A DNA stretch of 64,000 nucleotides, taken from NCBI RefSeq assembly GCF_002803075.1, contig NZ_NNBK01000012.1:186001-250000 (forward strand), given 5' to 3'. Position 1 is the first letter of the stretch. Every line of letters starts with the position of its first letter. The DNA comes from Streptomyces sp. CB01373 (GTDB lineage: Bacteria > Actinomycetota > Actinomycetes > Streptomycetales > Streptomycetaceae). A program made the translations under genes and the position numbers. Positions 12,801 to 19,081 of this stretch are shown piece after piece. The notes beneath the pieces are model-generated. The model saw nothing but the letters and a program-made list of their open reading frames with translations. It was not told where the DNA came from and did not search any database.

Positions 12801-15800
12801 GGGCGAGCTGCCGGGCGCTCAGGCTGCCGGGGTCCGACTCGTCGCCGAGCAGTTCACGCTGCCACAGGCAGTAGTCGGCGTAACTCACGGGCAGCGGTGC
12901 CCAGTCAGGTGCCTCGCCTCGGAGCCGGGCGGTGTAGGCGGTGGTCAGGTCGCGCGCGAGGGCCCCCATCGACCAGCCGTCGCCGGCGATGTGGTGGACC
13001 ACGACGAGCAGCACGTGCTCCCGCGTGCCCAGTACGAAGAGCTCCGCCCGTACCGGAGGCTCGGCCGCGAGGTCGAAGGCGTACCGTGCCGCGTCGGCCA
13101 GCCGGTTCGGCAACTCGGCCCCGGTGGTGCCGGTGACCGGTAGCCGCAGCGGCACCTGTCCGGGGTCCAGGACGCGCTGGCGGGGGACGCCGTGAGTGTC
13201 CGGGAAGACCGTGCGCAGGGTCTCGTGGCGGGTCACGACGTCCGCGAGCGCGGCTTCCAGGGCGCCCCGGTCCAGGGATCCCTGCATGCGCAACGCCAGT
13301 GGGATGTTGAAGGTGGCGCCGCCACCCTCCATCCGGTGCAGGAACCACAAGCGGTGCTGCGCGAACGACAGTGGCACCACGTCGGGCCGGCTGCCGGCGG
13401 TCAGCGGGGGCCGCCGCTGCCCCGCACTGTCGAGTGCGGCGGCCAACCGTGCGACGGTGGGCGCGTCGAACAGGTCACCGAGGCCGAGCTCGGCATCGAG
13501 GACGGACCGGACACGGGCGGTCAGCCGCATGGCGAGCAGGGAGTGCCCGCCGAGGTCGAAGAAGCTGTCGTCGACGCCGACGGCGGGCAGCCCCAGAACC
13601 TCGGCGAAGAGCCGGCACAGCAGTTGCTCCCGGAGTGTGCGGGGCTCCCTGCCGTGTTCGGCCACCGGGGCGTGCGGGGCGGGCAGGGCCCGGCGGTCGA
13701 GCTTGCCGCCCGCGGTCAGCGGGAGCCGGTCCAGGACCGCGAAGGCCGCCGGAACCATGTGTTCGGGCAGCCGCTCCCGCAGAAACGTACGCACCCGGTC
13801 CACCTGGACACCTTCGGCGGCGGGCACGACATAGGCCGCCAAGGACGGCTCGTCGGACTGGTCCTGCCCGACCACGACGGCCGCCTGCGCCACATCGGGG
13901 TGCTCGGTGAGCGCGGCCTCGATCTCGCCCGGTTCGATGCGGAAGCCCCGGACCTTGACCTGGTTGTCGGCGCGACCGGTGAACTCGAGGTCACCGTCCT
14001 GGTTCCAGCGCACGATGTCCCCGGTGCGGTACATCCGCGCCCCGGCCGGGCCGAAGGGGTCGGCGACGAACCGTTCGGCGGTCAGCCCGGGCCGGTGGAG
14101 ATAGCCACGCGCCACCCCGGCCCCGGCGATGTACAACTCGCCCGGGCTGCCGGGCGGAACGGGCTGGAGCGCGCTGTCGAGCACATACGCCCGGGTGTTG
14201 CCGATGGGGCGGCCGATGACGGGGGCGGGGGAGGAGCCGATCCGCGCGGTGACCGCGTCGACCGTGCATTCGGTCGGGCCGTAGAAGTTGAAGGCGGCCA
14301 CGCCCTCGACCGAGCCCAGGTCGTCCCAGAGTCGCTCCGGTACGGCCTCACCGCCGGCGATGACCACGGAGGGACGCCATCGGCCGGCGTCGAGCAGGCC
14401 GTGGGAGAGCAGGATCCGCCAGTACGACGGTGTGGCGTTGACCAGGTCCAGGCGGTGGTGGACGAGGTGGTCGGCGAAGGCGTCGGGGTCGGTCCATGTC
14501 CGCTGGTCCACGACATGCAGCTCATGACCGGCGAAGAGGCACGACAGCTGGTCCCAGGCCGCGTCGAACGACACCGACGTGGTCAGCGCCACCCGCATCC
14601 GCCGCGCGGACGCGGCGGTGAACAGGGTCCACCTCTGGTGGTGGAAGAGGTTGACCAGGCCCCCACAGGTGGCCACAACCCCCTTGGGCCGGCCGGTGGA
14701 ACCGGACGTGTAGATGACGTAGGCCGGGTTCTGCGGATCGACGGGGATCGCCGGGCGGGTGTGCGGGTAGGTGTCCACCATGTCGGCGGTGTCCGGGTGG
14801 TCCAGGACCACTCGTCCGACGGGCGATGCGTCGGTGAGCCTCTCGGCCGTGCCGGTGTCGGTGATCAGCAGCGCGGGCCGGGCGTCGTCGAGCGTGGCGG
14901 CGATACGGGCCGCCGGGTACTCGGGGTCGAGCGGCAGGCAGGCGGCACCGGACTTGAGTACGGCGAGGATCGCCACCACCAGCTCCGCGGAGCGCGGCAG
15001 GGCCAGCGCCACCAGCCGCTCGGGTGCCGCGCCGCGGGCGATCAGCAGATGCGCGAGCCGGTTGGCCCGGGCGTCCAGTTCGGCGTAGGTCAAGGTGGAG
15101 TCGGCGGCCACCACGGCCACCGCGTCCGGCGAGTCCTTCACCTGCTCCTCGAAGAGCTCGGCCGGACCGGTGCGCGGTACTTCGGCATGCGTGCCGTCGC
15201 GGTCGGCCAGGACCTCGCGACGTTCCCGGCGCGACAGCAGGTCGATCCCGCCGACGCTCTGCTCGGGGTCACCCTGCGCGATCCGCTCCAGCAGCCTGCC
15301 CAGGCGCTCCCCGTGGCGGGCGAACTCGGTCTCGTCGTGGGCGTCGGCGGCGGCGTGGAGCTTGATCCGTGGTCCCGAGCCGTCCCGTCGGTCCACACCC
15401 CAGAGCGCCAGGTCGCTGGTGGTCCCCTCGGCGACGTTGTGGGCCGTGACGCGGTGTCCGGCGAACGTGATGTCGTAGGGGAAGGACATGATGTTGACGA
15501 CCGGGGAGAAGGCCGTGCTGATACTGCCGGGCAGGGCGAGTTCGCGGTGCACGTCCTCGGCACGGTAGCGCTGGTGCTCCCGTGCGGCGCTGACCTCCTG
15601 CGCGGTCTGGTCCACCAGTTCCGACCAGCGCATTCCCGGGCGCACCGTGAGGCGCAGCGGTACGACATTGGAGGCCGTTCCCGGTGTCGCCGTAAGCGTG
15701 GGATCGGCGGGCGGGCGGGCGGTGACGGCGAGCCCGAGGACGATGTCCCGCGCGCCGGTGAGCCGGTGCGTGTAGAGGGCGGCCGCGGCGATGAGCACGC

Positions 15801-16554
15801 GGGACCATCGGGTGCCGGCCTTGCCGGCCGCACTGCGGAGCGCCTCCCCGACCGGTGCGGTGTCCAGTTCGGTCCTGCGCACGGCCGCGGAACAGCCGCC
15901 TGCGGCGCGCGTCGACAACCGCACGGCCTCCGGGCGGTCCGCGAGCCGCCCCAGCCAGTACGCGCGGTCCGCGGCGAACTTCTCGGACAGGCGGTAGGCG
16001 GTGTCGCTCGCCACCAGGTCGTCCAGCGAGGCGAACGCGGTGGGTGCCGCGCTCCGGCCGTCGACGAGGAGTGTGTACGTCTCGGCGAGGCGCCGCGCGA
16101 CGAGCGAGTAGCCGTAACCGTCCATCACGAGGTGGTGGTAGCCCTGGTACCAGAGGAAGCGGTCGGGCGCGAGCCTGAGCAGGGCGTAGCTGAACAGGGG
16201 ATCACGGGTGAGGTCCAGCGGGCGGGCGCGGTCGGCCGCGATCCAGGCGAGCGCCGCCGCGCGGGGGGAGGCCTCATGGCTGAGGTCGACGTGGGGCAGC
16301 CGCCAGTCCGTCGTCGCGCGCAGGACCTGCGTCGGGCTGCCCGCGCTGTCGGCGAACCGTACATGCAGGGCGTCGACCTCGTCGACGACCTGGCGCAGGG
16401 CGGCCTCGAAGAGAGTGCCGTCGACCGGCCCGTGGATCTCCAGGTACTCGCCGATCCGGTAGGCGGGGATCACCCCGATCGATGCCTGTTCGGCGAGCCA
16501 GAGCTCGCGCTGCGCCGCTGTGAGCGGGAGGGCGGCACCGTCGCGACGGGACAT
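1..16554 (-). CDS. multimodular non-ribosomal peptide synthetase (3' end outside window)
   Basis: One reading frame stays open from an ATG at 16554 to the left edge, about 5,518 residues. The ATG follows a good RBS (CTGGAGGT). Domain order is C-A-PCP five times, then most of a sixth C domain. Catalytic motifs look intact: HHLVMDG in C1 and HHIAGDGWS in C2 to C6, YTSGSTG and GKLD in each A domain, and LGGHSLL in each PCP. No epimerization, N-methyltransferase or thioesterase domain lies between modules, so release must occur further left or on another protein. No MbtH-like gene is in view. The gene lies 122 bp downstream of an ABC exporter on the same strand. Pocket residues predict X1-Thr-X3-Pro-Phe-(next). 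The family and module count are clear; the product is not recognised. Confidence 0.96.
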   Translation of the reverse strand, partial: MSRRDGAALPLTAAQRELWLAEQASIGVIPAYRIGEYLEIHGPVDGTLFEAALRQVVDEVDALHVRFADSAGSPTQVLRATTDWRLPHVDLSHEASPRAAALAWIAADRARPLDLTRDPLFSYALLRLAPDRFLWYQGYHHLVMDGYGYSLVARRLAETYTLLVDGRSAAPTAFASLDDLVASDTAYRLSEKFAADRAYWLGRLADRPEAVRLSTRAAGGCSAAVRRTELDTAPVGEALRSAAGKAGTRWSRVLIAAAALYTHRLTGARDIVLGLAVTARPPADPTLTATPGTASNVVPLRLTVRPGMRWSELVDQTAQEVSAAREHQRYRAEDVHRELALPGSISTAFSPVVNIMSFPYDITFAGHRVTAHNVAEGTTSDLALWGVDRRDGSGPRIKLHAAADAHDETEFARHGERLGRLLERIAQGDPEQSVGGIDLLSRRERREVLADRDGTHAEVPRTGPAELFEEQVKDSPDAVAVVAADSTLTYAELDARANRLAHLLIARGAAPERLVALALPRSAELVVAILAVLKSGAACLPLDPEYPAARIAATLDDARPALLITDTGTAERLTDASPVGRVVLDHPDTADMVDTYPHTRPAIPVDPQNPAYVIYTSGSTGRPKGVVATCGGLVNLFHHQRWTLFTAASARRMRVALTTSVSFDAAWDQLSCLFAGHELHVVDQRTWTDPDAFADHLVHHRLDLVNATPSYWRILLSHGLLDAGRWRPSVVIAGGEAVPERLWDDLGSVEGVAAFNFYGPTECTVDAVTARIGSSPAPVIGRPIGNTRAYVLDSALQPVPPGSPGELYIAGAGVARGYLHRPGLTAERFVADPFGPAGARMYRTGDIVRWNQDGDLEFTGRADNQVKVRGFRIEPGEIEAALTEHPDVAQAAVVVGQDQSDEPSLAAYVVPAAEGVQVDRVRTFLRERLPEHMVPAAFAVLDRLPLTAGGKLDRRALPAPHAPVAEHGREPRTLREQLLCRLFAEVLGLPAVGVDDSFFDLGGHSLLAMRLTARVRSVLDAELGLGDLFDAPTVARLAAALDSAGQRRPPLTAGSRPDVVPLSFAQHRLWFLHRMEGGGATFNIPLALRMQGSLDRGALEAALADVVTRHETLRTVFPDTHGVPRQRVLDPGQVPLRLPVTGTTGAELPNRLADAARYAFDLAAEPPVRAELFVLGTREHVLLVVVHHIAGDGWSMGALARDLTTAYTARLRGEAPDWAPLPVSYADYCLWQRELLGDESDPGSLSARQLAHWKENLAGLPDRTELPVDRPGPATMSYRGAHVPVHMDAELHAALRELGRTSTTSTFMVLQAGLAALLGKLGAGTDIAIGTPVAGRTDEAADDLIGLFVNTLVLRTDLSGDPSFTELLARVRKNALAAYAHQDLPFEHTVEAVNPARSLAHHPLFQIMLALQNTPQDAYDLPGLHVESELVHTGTAKYDLTVNLSERHTADGTADGLAGFVEYSTDLFDAATVEVVVERWVRLLRAAIADPDQPIGRIDVLAPEERRSLLAAPDTAPDTVAPTTITALYEEQARATPDAVAMVSGETSLTYRELNARANRLAHLLIARGAGPEQLVALALPRSAELVVAVLAVLKAGAAYVPVDPEYPAARITFMLRDARPALLLTTGPAVAGLTGCDEPAERLLLDDPAVLARLDAAPDTDPRTAVAPDNPAYVIYTSGSTGTPKGAVIPHRNVVRLFAATRHWFGFGADDVWTLFHSYAFDFSVWELWGPLLHGGRLVVVQHDVSRSPDRFLRLLADEGVTVLNQTPSAFYQLMRADQDDPQTGSALALRTVIFGGEALEPARLADWYRRHQDDAPVLVNMYGITETTVHVTHAALDRHSAVTGAAGDIGTAMPDLGTYVLDARLQPVPPGVAGELYVAGPGLARGYLNRPGLTAGRFVADPYGRPGARMYRTGDVVRWSSRGTLEFVGRADDQVKVRGFRIELGEIEAALADHPDVAQVAVLARQDRADDTRLVAYLVPASGAAPQSAVFREHLRERLPEYMIPAAFVPLDALPLTTNGKLDRRALPEPESGPTGGGRTPRTPQEQILCELFAEILGVAAAGVDDGFFDLGGHSLLATRLVARVRATLGVELELRTLFEAPTPAGIAASLAKAGEARPALTPQERPERIPLSFAQRRLWFLHQLEGATGNYNIPMAWRLTGPLDRIALEAALADVVARHESLRTVYPQIDGAPHQEVVSPADARVRLRPASTTEEELDHVLAEALTHSFDLAAEPPLHTELFTLRPDEHVLLLVIHHIAGDGWSLGPLAHDLTAAYAARCQGRQPQWGQLPVQYADYTLWQHRLLGDHTDPDSLFARQAAYWTENLAGLPEQIQLPTDRPRPAVASHRGGFVTVELSAELHRKLRELARDHDTSLYMVLQAGLAALLNRLGAGTDIPVGSLIAGRTDQALDELIGYFVNTLVFRTDTSGDPSFARLLGRVRDVALGAYTHQDVPFEYLVEVLNPARSLAHHPLFQVMLVLQNAPRADLALAGLDVGGVRLTTTTSKLDLVFSMSERHGEDGSPEGIDGFIEYAGDLYDPQTVRSMTERWVRLLEAATEDPERLISEYDILSADERRQLAAADGTTAEAPAVALPALFEAQVHARPHAVAVACGDTTLTYAELNTRANRLAHALTGRGVGPEDIVALALPRSVDLVVGVLAALKAGAAYLPLDPDYPAARLEFMVRDARPKLLITSSAFDDRPLGAQEPDRLVLDSPDAADLLEALPETDPRTVVAPDNPAYVIYTSGSTGRPKGVVVGHAGVVALVAAQVERFAIDTRSRVLQFASPSFDASVSELFTSLLTGATLVLPPAGSPLSALTDPAAGVTHVTLVPSVLAAVPEGALSVSTLIVGGEACPAELVGRWAPGRRMINVYGPTETTVVSTMSEPLVPCDQAPSIGRPIANTRVYVLDERLRPVPPGVPGELYVAGAGLARGYLNRPGLTAERFVADPYGPAGNRMYRTGDLVRRRTDGDLEYIGRVDQQVKVRGFRIEPGEIEAALAGHPEIGQVAVLARQDRADDTRLVAYLVPAKDRTPRPEELRAHLRDRLPEYMFPAAFVTLDALPLTASGKLDRAALPKPEVTTTPGGRAARTPQEQLLTELFAEVLGVPKVTVDDDFFDLGGHSLLATRLVARVRAALGVELELRALFETPTVAGLSAGLGEAGQARRALVPRQRPARIPLSSAQRRLWFLHQLEGAGPAHHIPLAWRLTGDLDSAALRAALTDVIARHETLRTVFPEHDGVPYQQVLHISRVRPELPVVGATEAELPELLGQAVRRGFDLVTEPPVRAELFALGPDEHVLLIVVHHIAGDGWSLGPLATDLSTAYTARLNGSEPKWACLPVSYADYTLWQEELLGEPHDLGSLSARQTAYWTTTLAGLPEQIPLPTDRPRPATTSYDGRHLTVELDADLHRGLTALAREHGVSTYMVLQAGLAALLTRMGAGTDIPVGSLIAGRTDQALDDLVGFFVNTLVLRIDTSGDPTFAELLGRVREQALGAYAHQDLPFEHLVQALNPARSLSRQPLFQVMLALQNVPRSAFDLPGVHAEIHLVHTPTAMFDLGFHLVERGDTGTPRGIHGYVEFGTDLFDQETVETLFARWVRLLRAAVAQPERPISSFGILTADERDALLIGRNATAVEFPGTSLPGLFAAQVRATPDAPAVICGDTTLTYAELDARANRLAHALIQRGAGPERIVALRLPRSAGFAVAVLAVLKTGAAYLPIDPEYPESRVAFMLDDARPALVLDDSRDVEAGPGHPDTDPAVAIDPRHPAYVIYTSGSTGLPKAVVMPSGALVNLLQWHHRAIGGQPGTRVAQFTAVSFDVSAQEMLSALLFGKTLVVPSDGQRRSAELLAQWLDEHGVEELYAPNLVLEALAEAAAEQGRDLPSLRVIAQAGEAMRLGTQVRGLGTHRADRVLHNHYGPAETHVVTAYPLPADLSECPLPVPIGRPIANCQVYVLDSALRPVPPGVAGELYLAGAQLARGYLGRPGLTASRFVANPYGPAGSRMYRTGDLVLWRADGELEFLGRVDHQVKVRGFRVEPGEIESQLAAHPSVAQAAVVAREDRLVAYVVTSGAGADGIRAYLRERLPDYMVPSAIVTLDALPLTPNGKLDRGALPAPGGDSPGARAPRTPQEQILCELFAEVLGVPQAGVDDGFFDLGGHSLLATRLVSRIRVTLGAELELRTLFETPTPAGLAAALHSAATARTPLVARQRPEPTPLSFAQRRLWFLHQMEGPSATYHMPLALRLTGDLDRSALEAALTDVATRHEPLRTVFPHRDGVPYQRTLDTAEAGIPLSVTETTEAELPEVLRARAARGFDLAAEPPVRAELFALAPDEHVLLVVLHHIAGDGWSLGPLSRDLATAYTARCRGEAPAWPPLPVSYADYTLWQHDILGDECDTDSAFAQQVAYWRRKLAELPNQVGLPADRPRPATASHRGDLVALELDAELHAGLGDLARRCGASLFMVLQAGLAALYTRLGAGTDIAVGSPVAGRTDEALDDLVGFFVNTLVMRTDTSGNPTFTELLGRVRESALEAFAHQDVPFEHLVEVVNPARSLSHHPLFQTMLGVQNAPMGDFTLPGLTVSGVPVPTSTSRVDLTLSLAERRGPDGAPGGLDALLEYATDLFDRATVETLFARWARLLEAVVADPDRPIGAIDVLAPEERQRILVDDNNTAVPVSGNPLPATFEAQVRATPDAVALTAGETTLTYGELNARANRFAHELIGRGVGPEQVVALVLPRSVELVVATLGVMKAGAAYLPVDPEYPRSRVDFMLEDAQPALVVDDATLIAGASGFPDTDPVVALDPRHPAYVIYTSGSTGRPKGVVVSHAGVTSLVAAQVERLGLDVESRVLQVSSPSFDASFWDLCGALLTGAALVLAPSEEPLKALADRDLGVTHVTLPPSALSAFGAADLTPSTLVVAGEACSPELVARWAPGRRMINAYGPTETTVCATMSQPLTPCDQAPSIGRPIANTRVYVLDEHLRPVPPGVPGELYVAGAGLARGYLNRPALTAERFLADPYGPTGNRMYRTGDLVRRRTDGNLEYITRADQQVKVRGFRIEPGEIEAVLTTHPDVAQAAVIARQDRLVAYAVSTTEEPERLRAYLRERLPDYMVPSAVVTLGALPLTPNGKLDHAALPEPEFGGAGSGRAPRTPREQILCELFAEVLGVSDVGVDDGFFDLGGHSLLATRLAARVRTVLGAELGLRVLFEAPTVAGLAAALDGAGQARPALTAAERPERIPLSFAQRRLWFLDRMEGTSATYNIPLALRLTGDLDQQALRDALADVVARHESLRTVFAESDGVPYQRVLDVDEARPRVRLTVTSRGALSEQLADAARHPFDLASEPPLHAELFELTPDEHVLLLVIHHIAGDGWSTGPLSRDLATAYTARREGGKPDWSPLPAQYADYTLWQRDLLGDPGDEKSVFARQLSYWTGQLAGLPEQIALTSDRPRPAVASYRGGLLLVEMGPALHAGLADLARRSGASMFMVLQAALAALLGRLGAGTDIAVGSPIAGRTD
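875..3949 (-). other. NRPS module 5: C-A(Phe)-PCP
   Basis: C (HHIAGDGWS near 3505), A and PCP are complete. The pocket reads FDASFWD, T at 278, LVVAGEA and INAYGPTETTVCA, giving DAWTVAAVCK, the standard phenylalanine code. There is no N-methyltransferase insertion between the A8 region and the PCP. Confidence 0.9.
3950..7059 (-). other. NRPS module 4: C-A(Pro)-PCP
   Basis: C (HHIAGDGWS near 6620), A and PCP are complete. The A domain differs in style from its neighbours: FDVSAQE, ELYAPN, VIAQAGEA and NHYGPAETHVV. Its code is D-V-Q-Y-A-A-H-V-V-K, which fits the proline family (DVQ-x-x-A-H-V-V-K). L-proline or a proline analogue is predicted. Confidence 0.88.
7060..10199 (-). other. NRPS module 3: C-A (hydrophobic/aromatic?)-PCP
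   Basis: C (HHIAGDGWS near 9770), A and PCP are all intact. The A pocket reads FDASVSE, T at 278, LIVGGEA and INVYGPTETTVVS, giving D-A-S-T-I-G-V-V-V-K. It shares D-A-S-T with several aromatic-residue codes, but the rest matches no code I know, so the substrate is left open. The C-terminal half of this A domain is almost identical in DNA to that of module 5. Confidence 0.85.
10200..13429 (-). other. NRPS module 2: C-A(Thr)-PCP
   Basis: The C domain has HHIAGDGWS near 12985. The A domain core reads FDFSVWE, then N in the 278 strand, IFGGEA and NMYGITETTVHV. This gives the ten-residue code DFWNIGMVHK, the classical threonine code. The PCP has DLGGHSLL near 10335. L-threonine activation is therefore predicted with high confidence, and its hydroxyl could serve a later ester closure. 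Confidence 0.92.
13430..16554 (-). other. NRPS module 1: EntF-like C, A (specificity unclear), PCP
   Basis: The C domain begins almost at the N terminus and resembles EntF-type condensation domains, which accept an aryl or other acyl group from a separate carrier protein. Examples are the opening LPLTAAQRELW, WYQGYHHLVMDG near residue 140 and the late block VVNIMSF. The A domain pocket residues, aligned by eye to GrsA, are D-A-D-N-I-G-F-V-D-K. I do not recognise this code with certainty; the two extra aspartates (239, 331) could suit a basic side chain. The PCP serine lies in LGGHSLL near 13545. Confidence 0.85.
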
Positions 16555-16620
16555 GGGGGTACCTCCAGAGGTGTTTCGGAGATGGCTGATGCCGCCGGCG
16601 TCACTGCCGGCCGACCAAGC

Positions 16621-16656
16621 GGTCACGGAGCGCCCACGGACGGGCGCCCGGTGACC
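16621..16656. promoter_or_regulatory. two-part hairpin between exporter and NRPS
   Basis: GGTCAC pairs with GTGACC and, inside it, GCGCCC pairs with GGGCGC around a six-base loop. The structure fills a third of the 122-bp gap between the exporter stop and the NRPS start. It could be a partial terminator, a processing stem or an RNA stabiliser that sets relative expression in the operon. It lacks a T-tract on the transcribed strand. Confidence 0.5.
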
Positions 16657-16676
16657 TCGGCTGATCGGCGGGAGTG

Positions 16677-18977
16677 TTATGCGACCTTCTCGCCGGCCTG
16701 AAGGTTCCACAGGGAGGCGTAGAGCCCGTCACGCGCGAGCAGGTCGTCGTGGGTGCCCTGCTCCGCGATGACTCCGCCCTTGTCCATGACATAGATCCGG
16801 TCGGCGTGCCGGATGGTGGAGAGGCGGTGCGCGATGATCACCAGGGTCCGGTCCTTCGCGAAACCCCGCAGGGTTCGCTGGATGGCCGCTTCGGTCTCGT
16901 TGTCGACGGCCGAGGTGGCCTCGTCGAGGATGACTACGGGTGCGTCCTTCAGCATCACCCGTGCCAGTGCGATGCGCTGTTTCTGGCCGCCGGAGAGGGC
17001 GGCGCCCCGCTCTCCGATCAGTGTGTCGTATCCGTCCGGCAGTGCCTCGATGAAACCGTGCGCTTCCGCCATGCGGGCCGCGCGCACCACGCCGGCGTCG
17101 TCGGCCTCGAAGCTGCCGTACCGGATGTTCTCGGCGATGGTTCCGTCGAACAGGAAGGGGTCCTGCGCCACGAACCCGACCTGCTTGCGCAGGTCGTGCC
17201 GTGGCAGCCGGCGGATGTCCTGCCCGTCGAGCAGGACGTGGCCGAACTCCGCGTCCTGGAAACGCATGAGCAGCTTGGCGATCGTCGTCTTCCCCGCGCC
17301 GGTGGCCCCCACGATGCCGGTGACCCGGCCGGGGGCGATGGACAGGGACAGGCTGTCCAGGGCCGGTGGCCGGCCGGGATAGGAGAAGCTGACGTTCTCC
17401 AGGGCGATCGCGCCCTTGACGTTCCGGTCGTCGAGCGTCAGGTCGTGGCCATCGGGTTCGACGGGGAGGCTCCGCAGGCGCTGGACCCGGTCGTGGGCCG
17501 CCAGGGTGCGCTGGTACTGGTCGACGATGCCACTGAGCCTGGTCAGGCGCAGCAGAACCTGCTGGGGCAGGCCGATGAGCGGGCTGAACACCTCGAAGGG
17601 GAGGGAGCCGTTGAGCACCGAGCGGCCGCCGAGCAGCATCGTGCCCGCCATGGAGGCCGTGGTGCAGACGCGGATGGTCTCGGAGTGCCGGGCCGTGCTC
17701 CGGTCGGTGCGGTGGTCGCTCTCCCGGCACCGGTCGCCGAGCCGGTCGATGCGCTCGGCCTCGTACTCCTCGGCGCAGAAGCTCTTGACGGTGGCGCCGG
17801 CCTCCAGGGTGTTGACCAACTGGCTGTGCAGCCGGGCCTTGTCCTCGCTGGAGGCGGCGTAGTCGGCGGCGACCCGGTCCTGGTAGTGGAACGACAGCCA
17901 GGCCACCAACGGCATCGGCAGGAACGCGACCCAGGCGATCTGCGGCGCCAGGAGAAGGAAGGCGGGCACGAGGACGAGGAAGCTGGTGGCGAGCTGCACC
18001 ACGTCGTTGGCCGAGGTGGCGAAGAAGTTGCCCATCTGGCTGATGTCTTCGGTGAGCACCCCGGCGATCCGGCTGGTCCGCTCGCCTTCCAGATGCCGCA
18101 GTTCCAGCTTCTGCACATGTGCGTACGTCTCGTTGCGCCAGTCGTGCTGAACGGCCTGACCGAGCTTGCGCCACTCCAGGGTGGCGGCGTACGACAGGCC
18201 CGCCGCGGCCGCGCAGGCCACGGCGGCCCCGCAGGCCAGGAACCACAACTGTGCGGAAGCGCCGGTCACTCCGAGACTGACGAGCGGGGCGCACTCTCCC
18301 TTGATGAGCACCAGGGCGATCCAGCCCAGGAAGGCGCCGAGCGCCATCTCGGTGCCCTGGCAGAGCGCGGACAGGGACGAGGCCACGCACAGCTTCCCTT
18401 TGTGCGGCCCGACGATGCGCAGCACGGTGTGCTCCGACGGCTCGTCCGGCCGGGACTCGCCCTGGTCGGCCAGACCCTTCTGCCAGGCGCGCCGTACGAC
18501 GACCGCCGTGGCCGCCGTCACGGCGCCGAGCGCCAGTACGGCCTTGCGCAGCCTCCCGCGGCCGAGCGTGAGGACGCCGGCGGCACCGCCGGCGACGATG
18601 AGGGCGGGACGCAGCACACCGGCCCGGCCTCCCGTCGCCGAGGGCGCCTCGCCGGGCGCTGCCACGTCCGAGGAGCGCGGGACGGCACCGGCGACGCCTT
18701 TCGATAAGGCGTCGACGGCTTTTCTCAGCAGGCCCCCGATATCCGTGACGGTGAGGGTGGAGTCATGAAGAACGAGGACCCCGCCGGTCACAGGATTGGC
18801 GCGCGCCTCCCTGACTCCCGGCGTACGCCGGAGCACGCCCTCCAGAATTTCCGCGACCTTGGGCCGCCTGAGCACCGCAGGGACATCCCAACGCTGCCGA
18901 CCCGGAACGACAGACCTTGCGTGTACGTTCGCGAAGTTGGGCCGACGTGCGGCTGCTGCGCCCACCAAAGATGTCAT
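16677..18977 (-). CDS. ABC exporter (fused permease-ATPase) with N-terminal HMA_2-like domain
   Basis: This is a 766-residue half-transporter. Residues ~20-95 form a predicted metal-binding-like fold (WDVPAVLRRP, then TPGVREARANP and GGVLVLHD) that lacks the CxxC of classical HMA domains, as in the HMA_2 family. A short hydrophobic pair follows, then a six-helix type IV exporter core and a nucleotide-binding domain with GATGAGKTT, LSGGQKQR, ILDEATSA and the H-loop IAHRLST. ATG 18977 is chosen over an upstream TTG. It lies between the DUF5132 gene and the NRPS on the same strand, so export of the NRPS product is the natural inference. The added domain is odd for a peptide exporter and suggests a metal link. 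The ABC call is firm; the substrate is inferred. Confidence 0.93.
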   Translation of the reverse strand: MTSLVGAAAARRPNFANVHARSVVPGRQRWDVPAVLRRPKVAEILEGVLRRTPGVREARANPVTGGVLVLHDSTLTVTDIGGLLRKAVDALSKGVAGAVPRSSDVAAPGEAPSATGGRAGVLRPALIVAGGAAGVLTLGRGRLRKAVLALGAVTAATAVVVRRAWQKGLADQGESRPDEPSEHTVLRIVGPHKGKLCVASSLSALCQGTEMALGAFLGWIALVLIKGECAPLVSLGVTGASAQLWFLACGAAVACAAAAGLSYAATLEWRKLGQAVQHDWRNETYAHVQKLELRHLEGERTSRIAGVLTEDISQMGNFFATSANDVVQLATSFLVLVPAFLLLAPQIAWVAFLPMPLVAWLSFHYQDRVAADYAASSEDKARLHSQLVNTLEAGATVKSFCAEEYEAERIDRLGDRCRESDHRTDRSTARHSETIRVCTTASMAGTMLLGGRSVLNGSLPFEVFSPLIGLPQQVLLRLTRLSGIVDQYQRTLAAHDRVQRLRSLPVEPDGHDLTLDDRNVKGAIALENVSFSYPGRPPALDSLSLSIAPGRVTGIVGATGAGKTTIAKLLMRFQDAEFGHVLLDGQDIRRLPRHDLRKQVGFVAQDPFLFDGTIAENIRYGSFEADDAGVVRAARMAEAHGFIEALPDGYDTLIGERGAALSGGQKQRIALARVMLKDAPVVILDEATSAVDNETEAAIQRTLRGFAKDRTLVIIAHRLSTIRHADRIYVMDKGGVIAEQGTHDDLLARDGLYASLWNLQAGEKVA

Positions 18978-19081
18978 GTAGAACAATCACCTGTTCTCGA
19001 GGGCGCGTCCCGGAACGGGCGGGCGTAGCCCCTACGGGGAAATTGGACGACTCGACGACTCGACGACCGCGATGCGCGGTC

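Noticed and set aside
1..16554. Streptogramin B or actinomycin assembly line, because of Thr-X-Pro-(Phe)
   Set aside because: Those lines have an epimerase after residue 3 and N-methyltransferase domains after Pro; neither is present, and the module 3 code is not that of aminobutyrate or valine.
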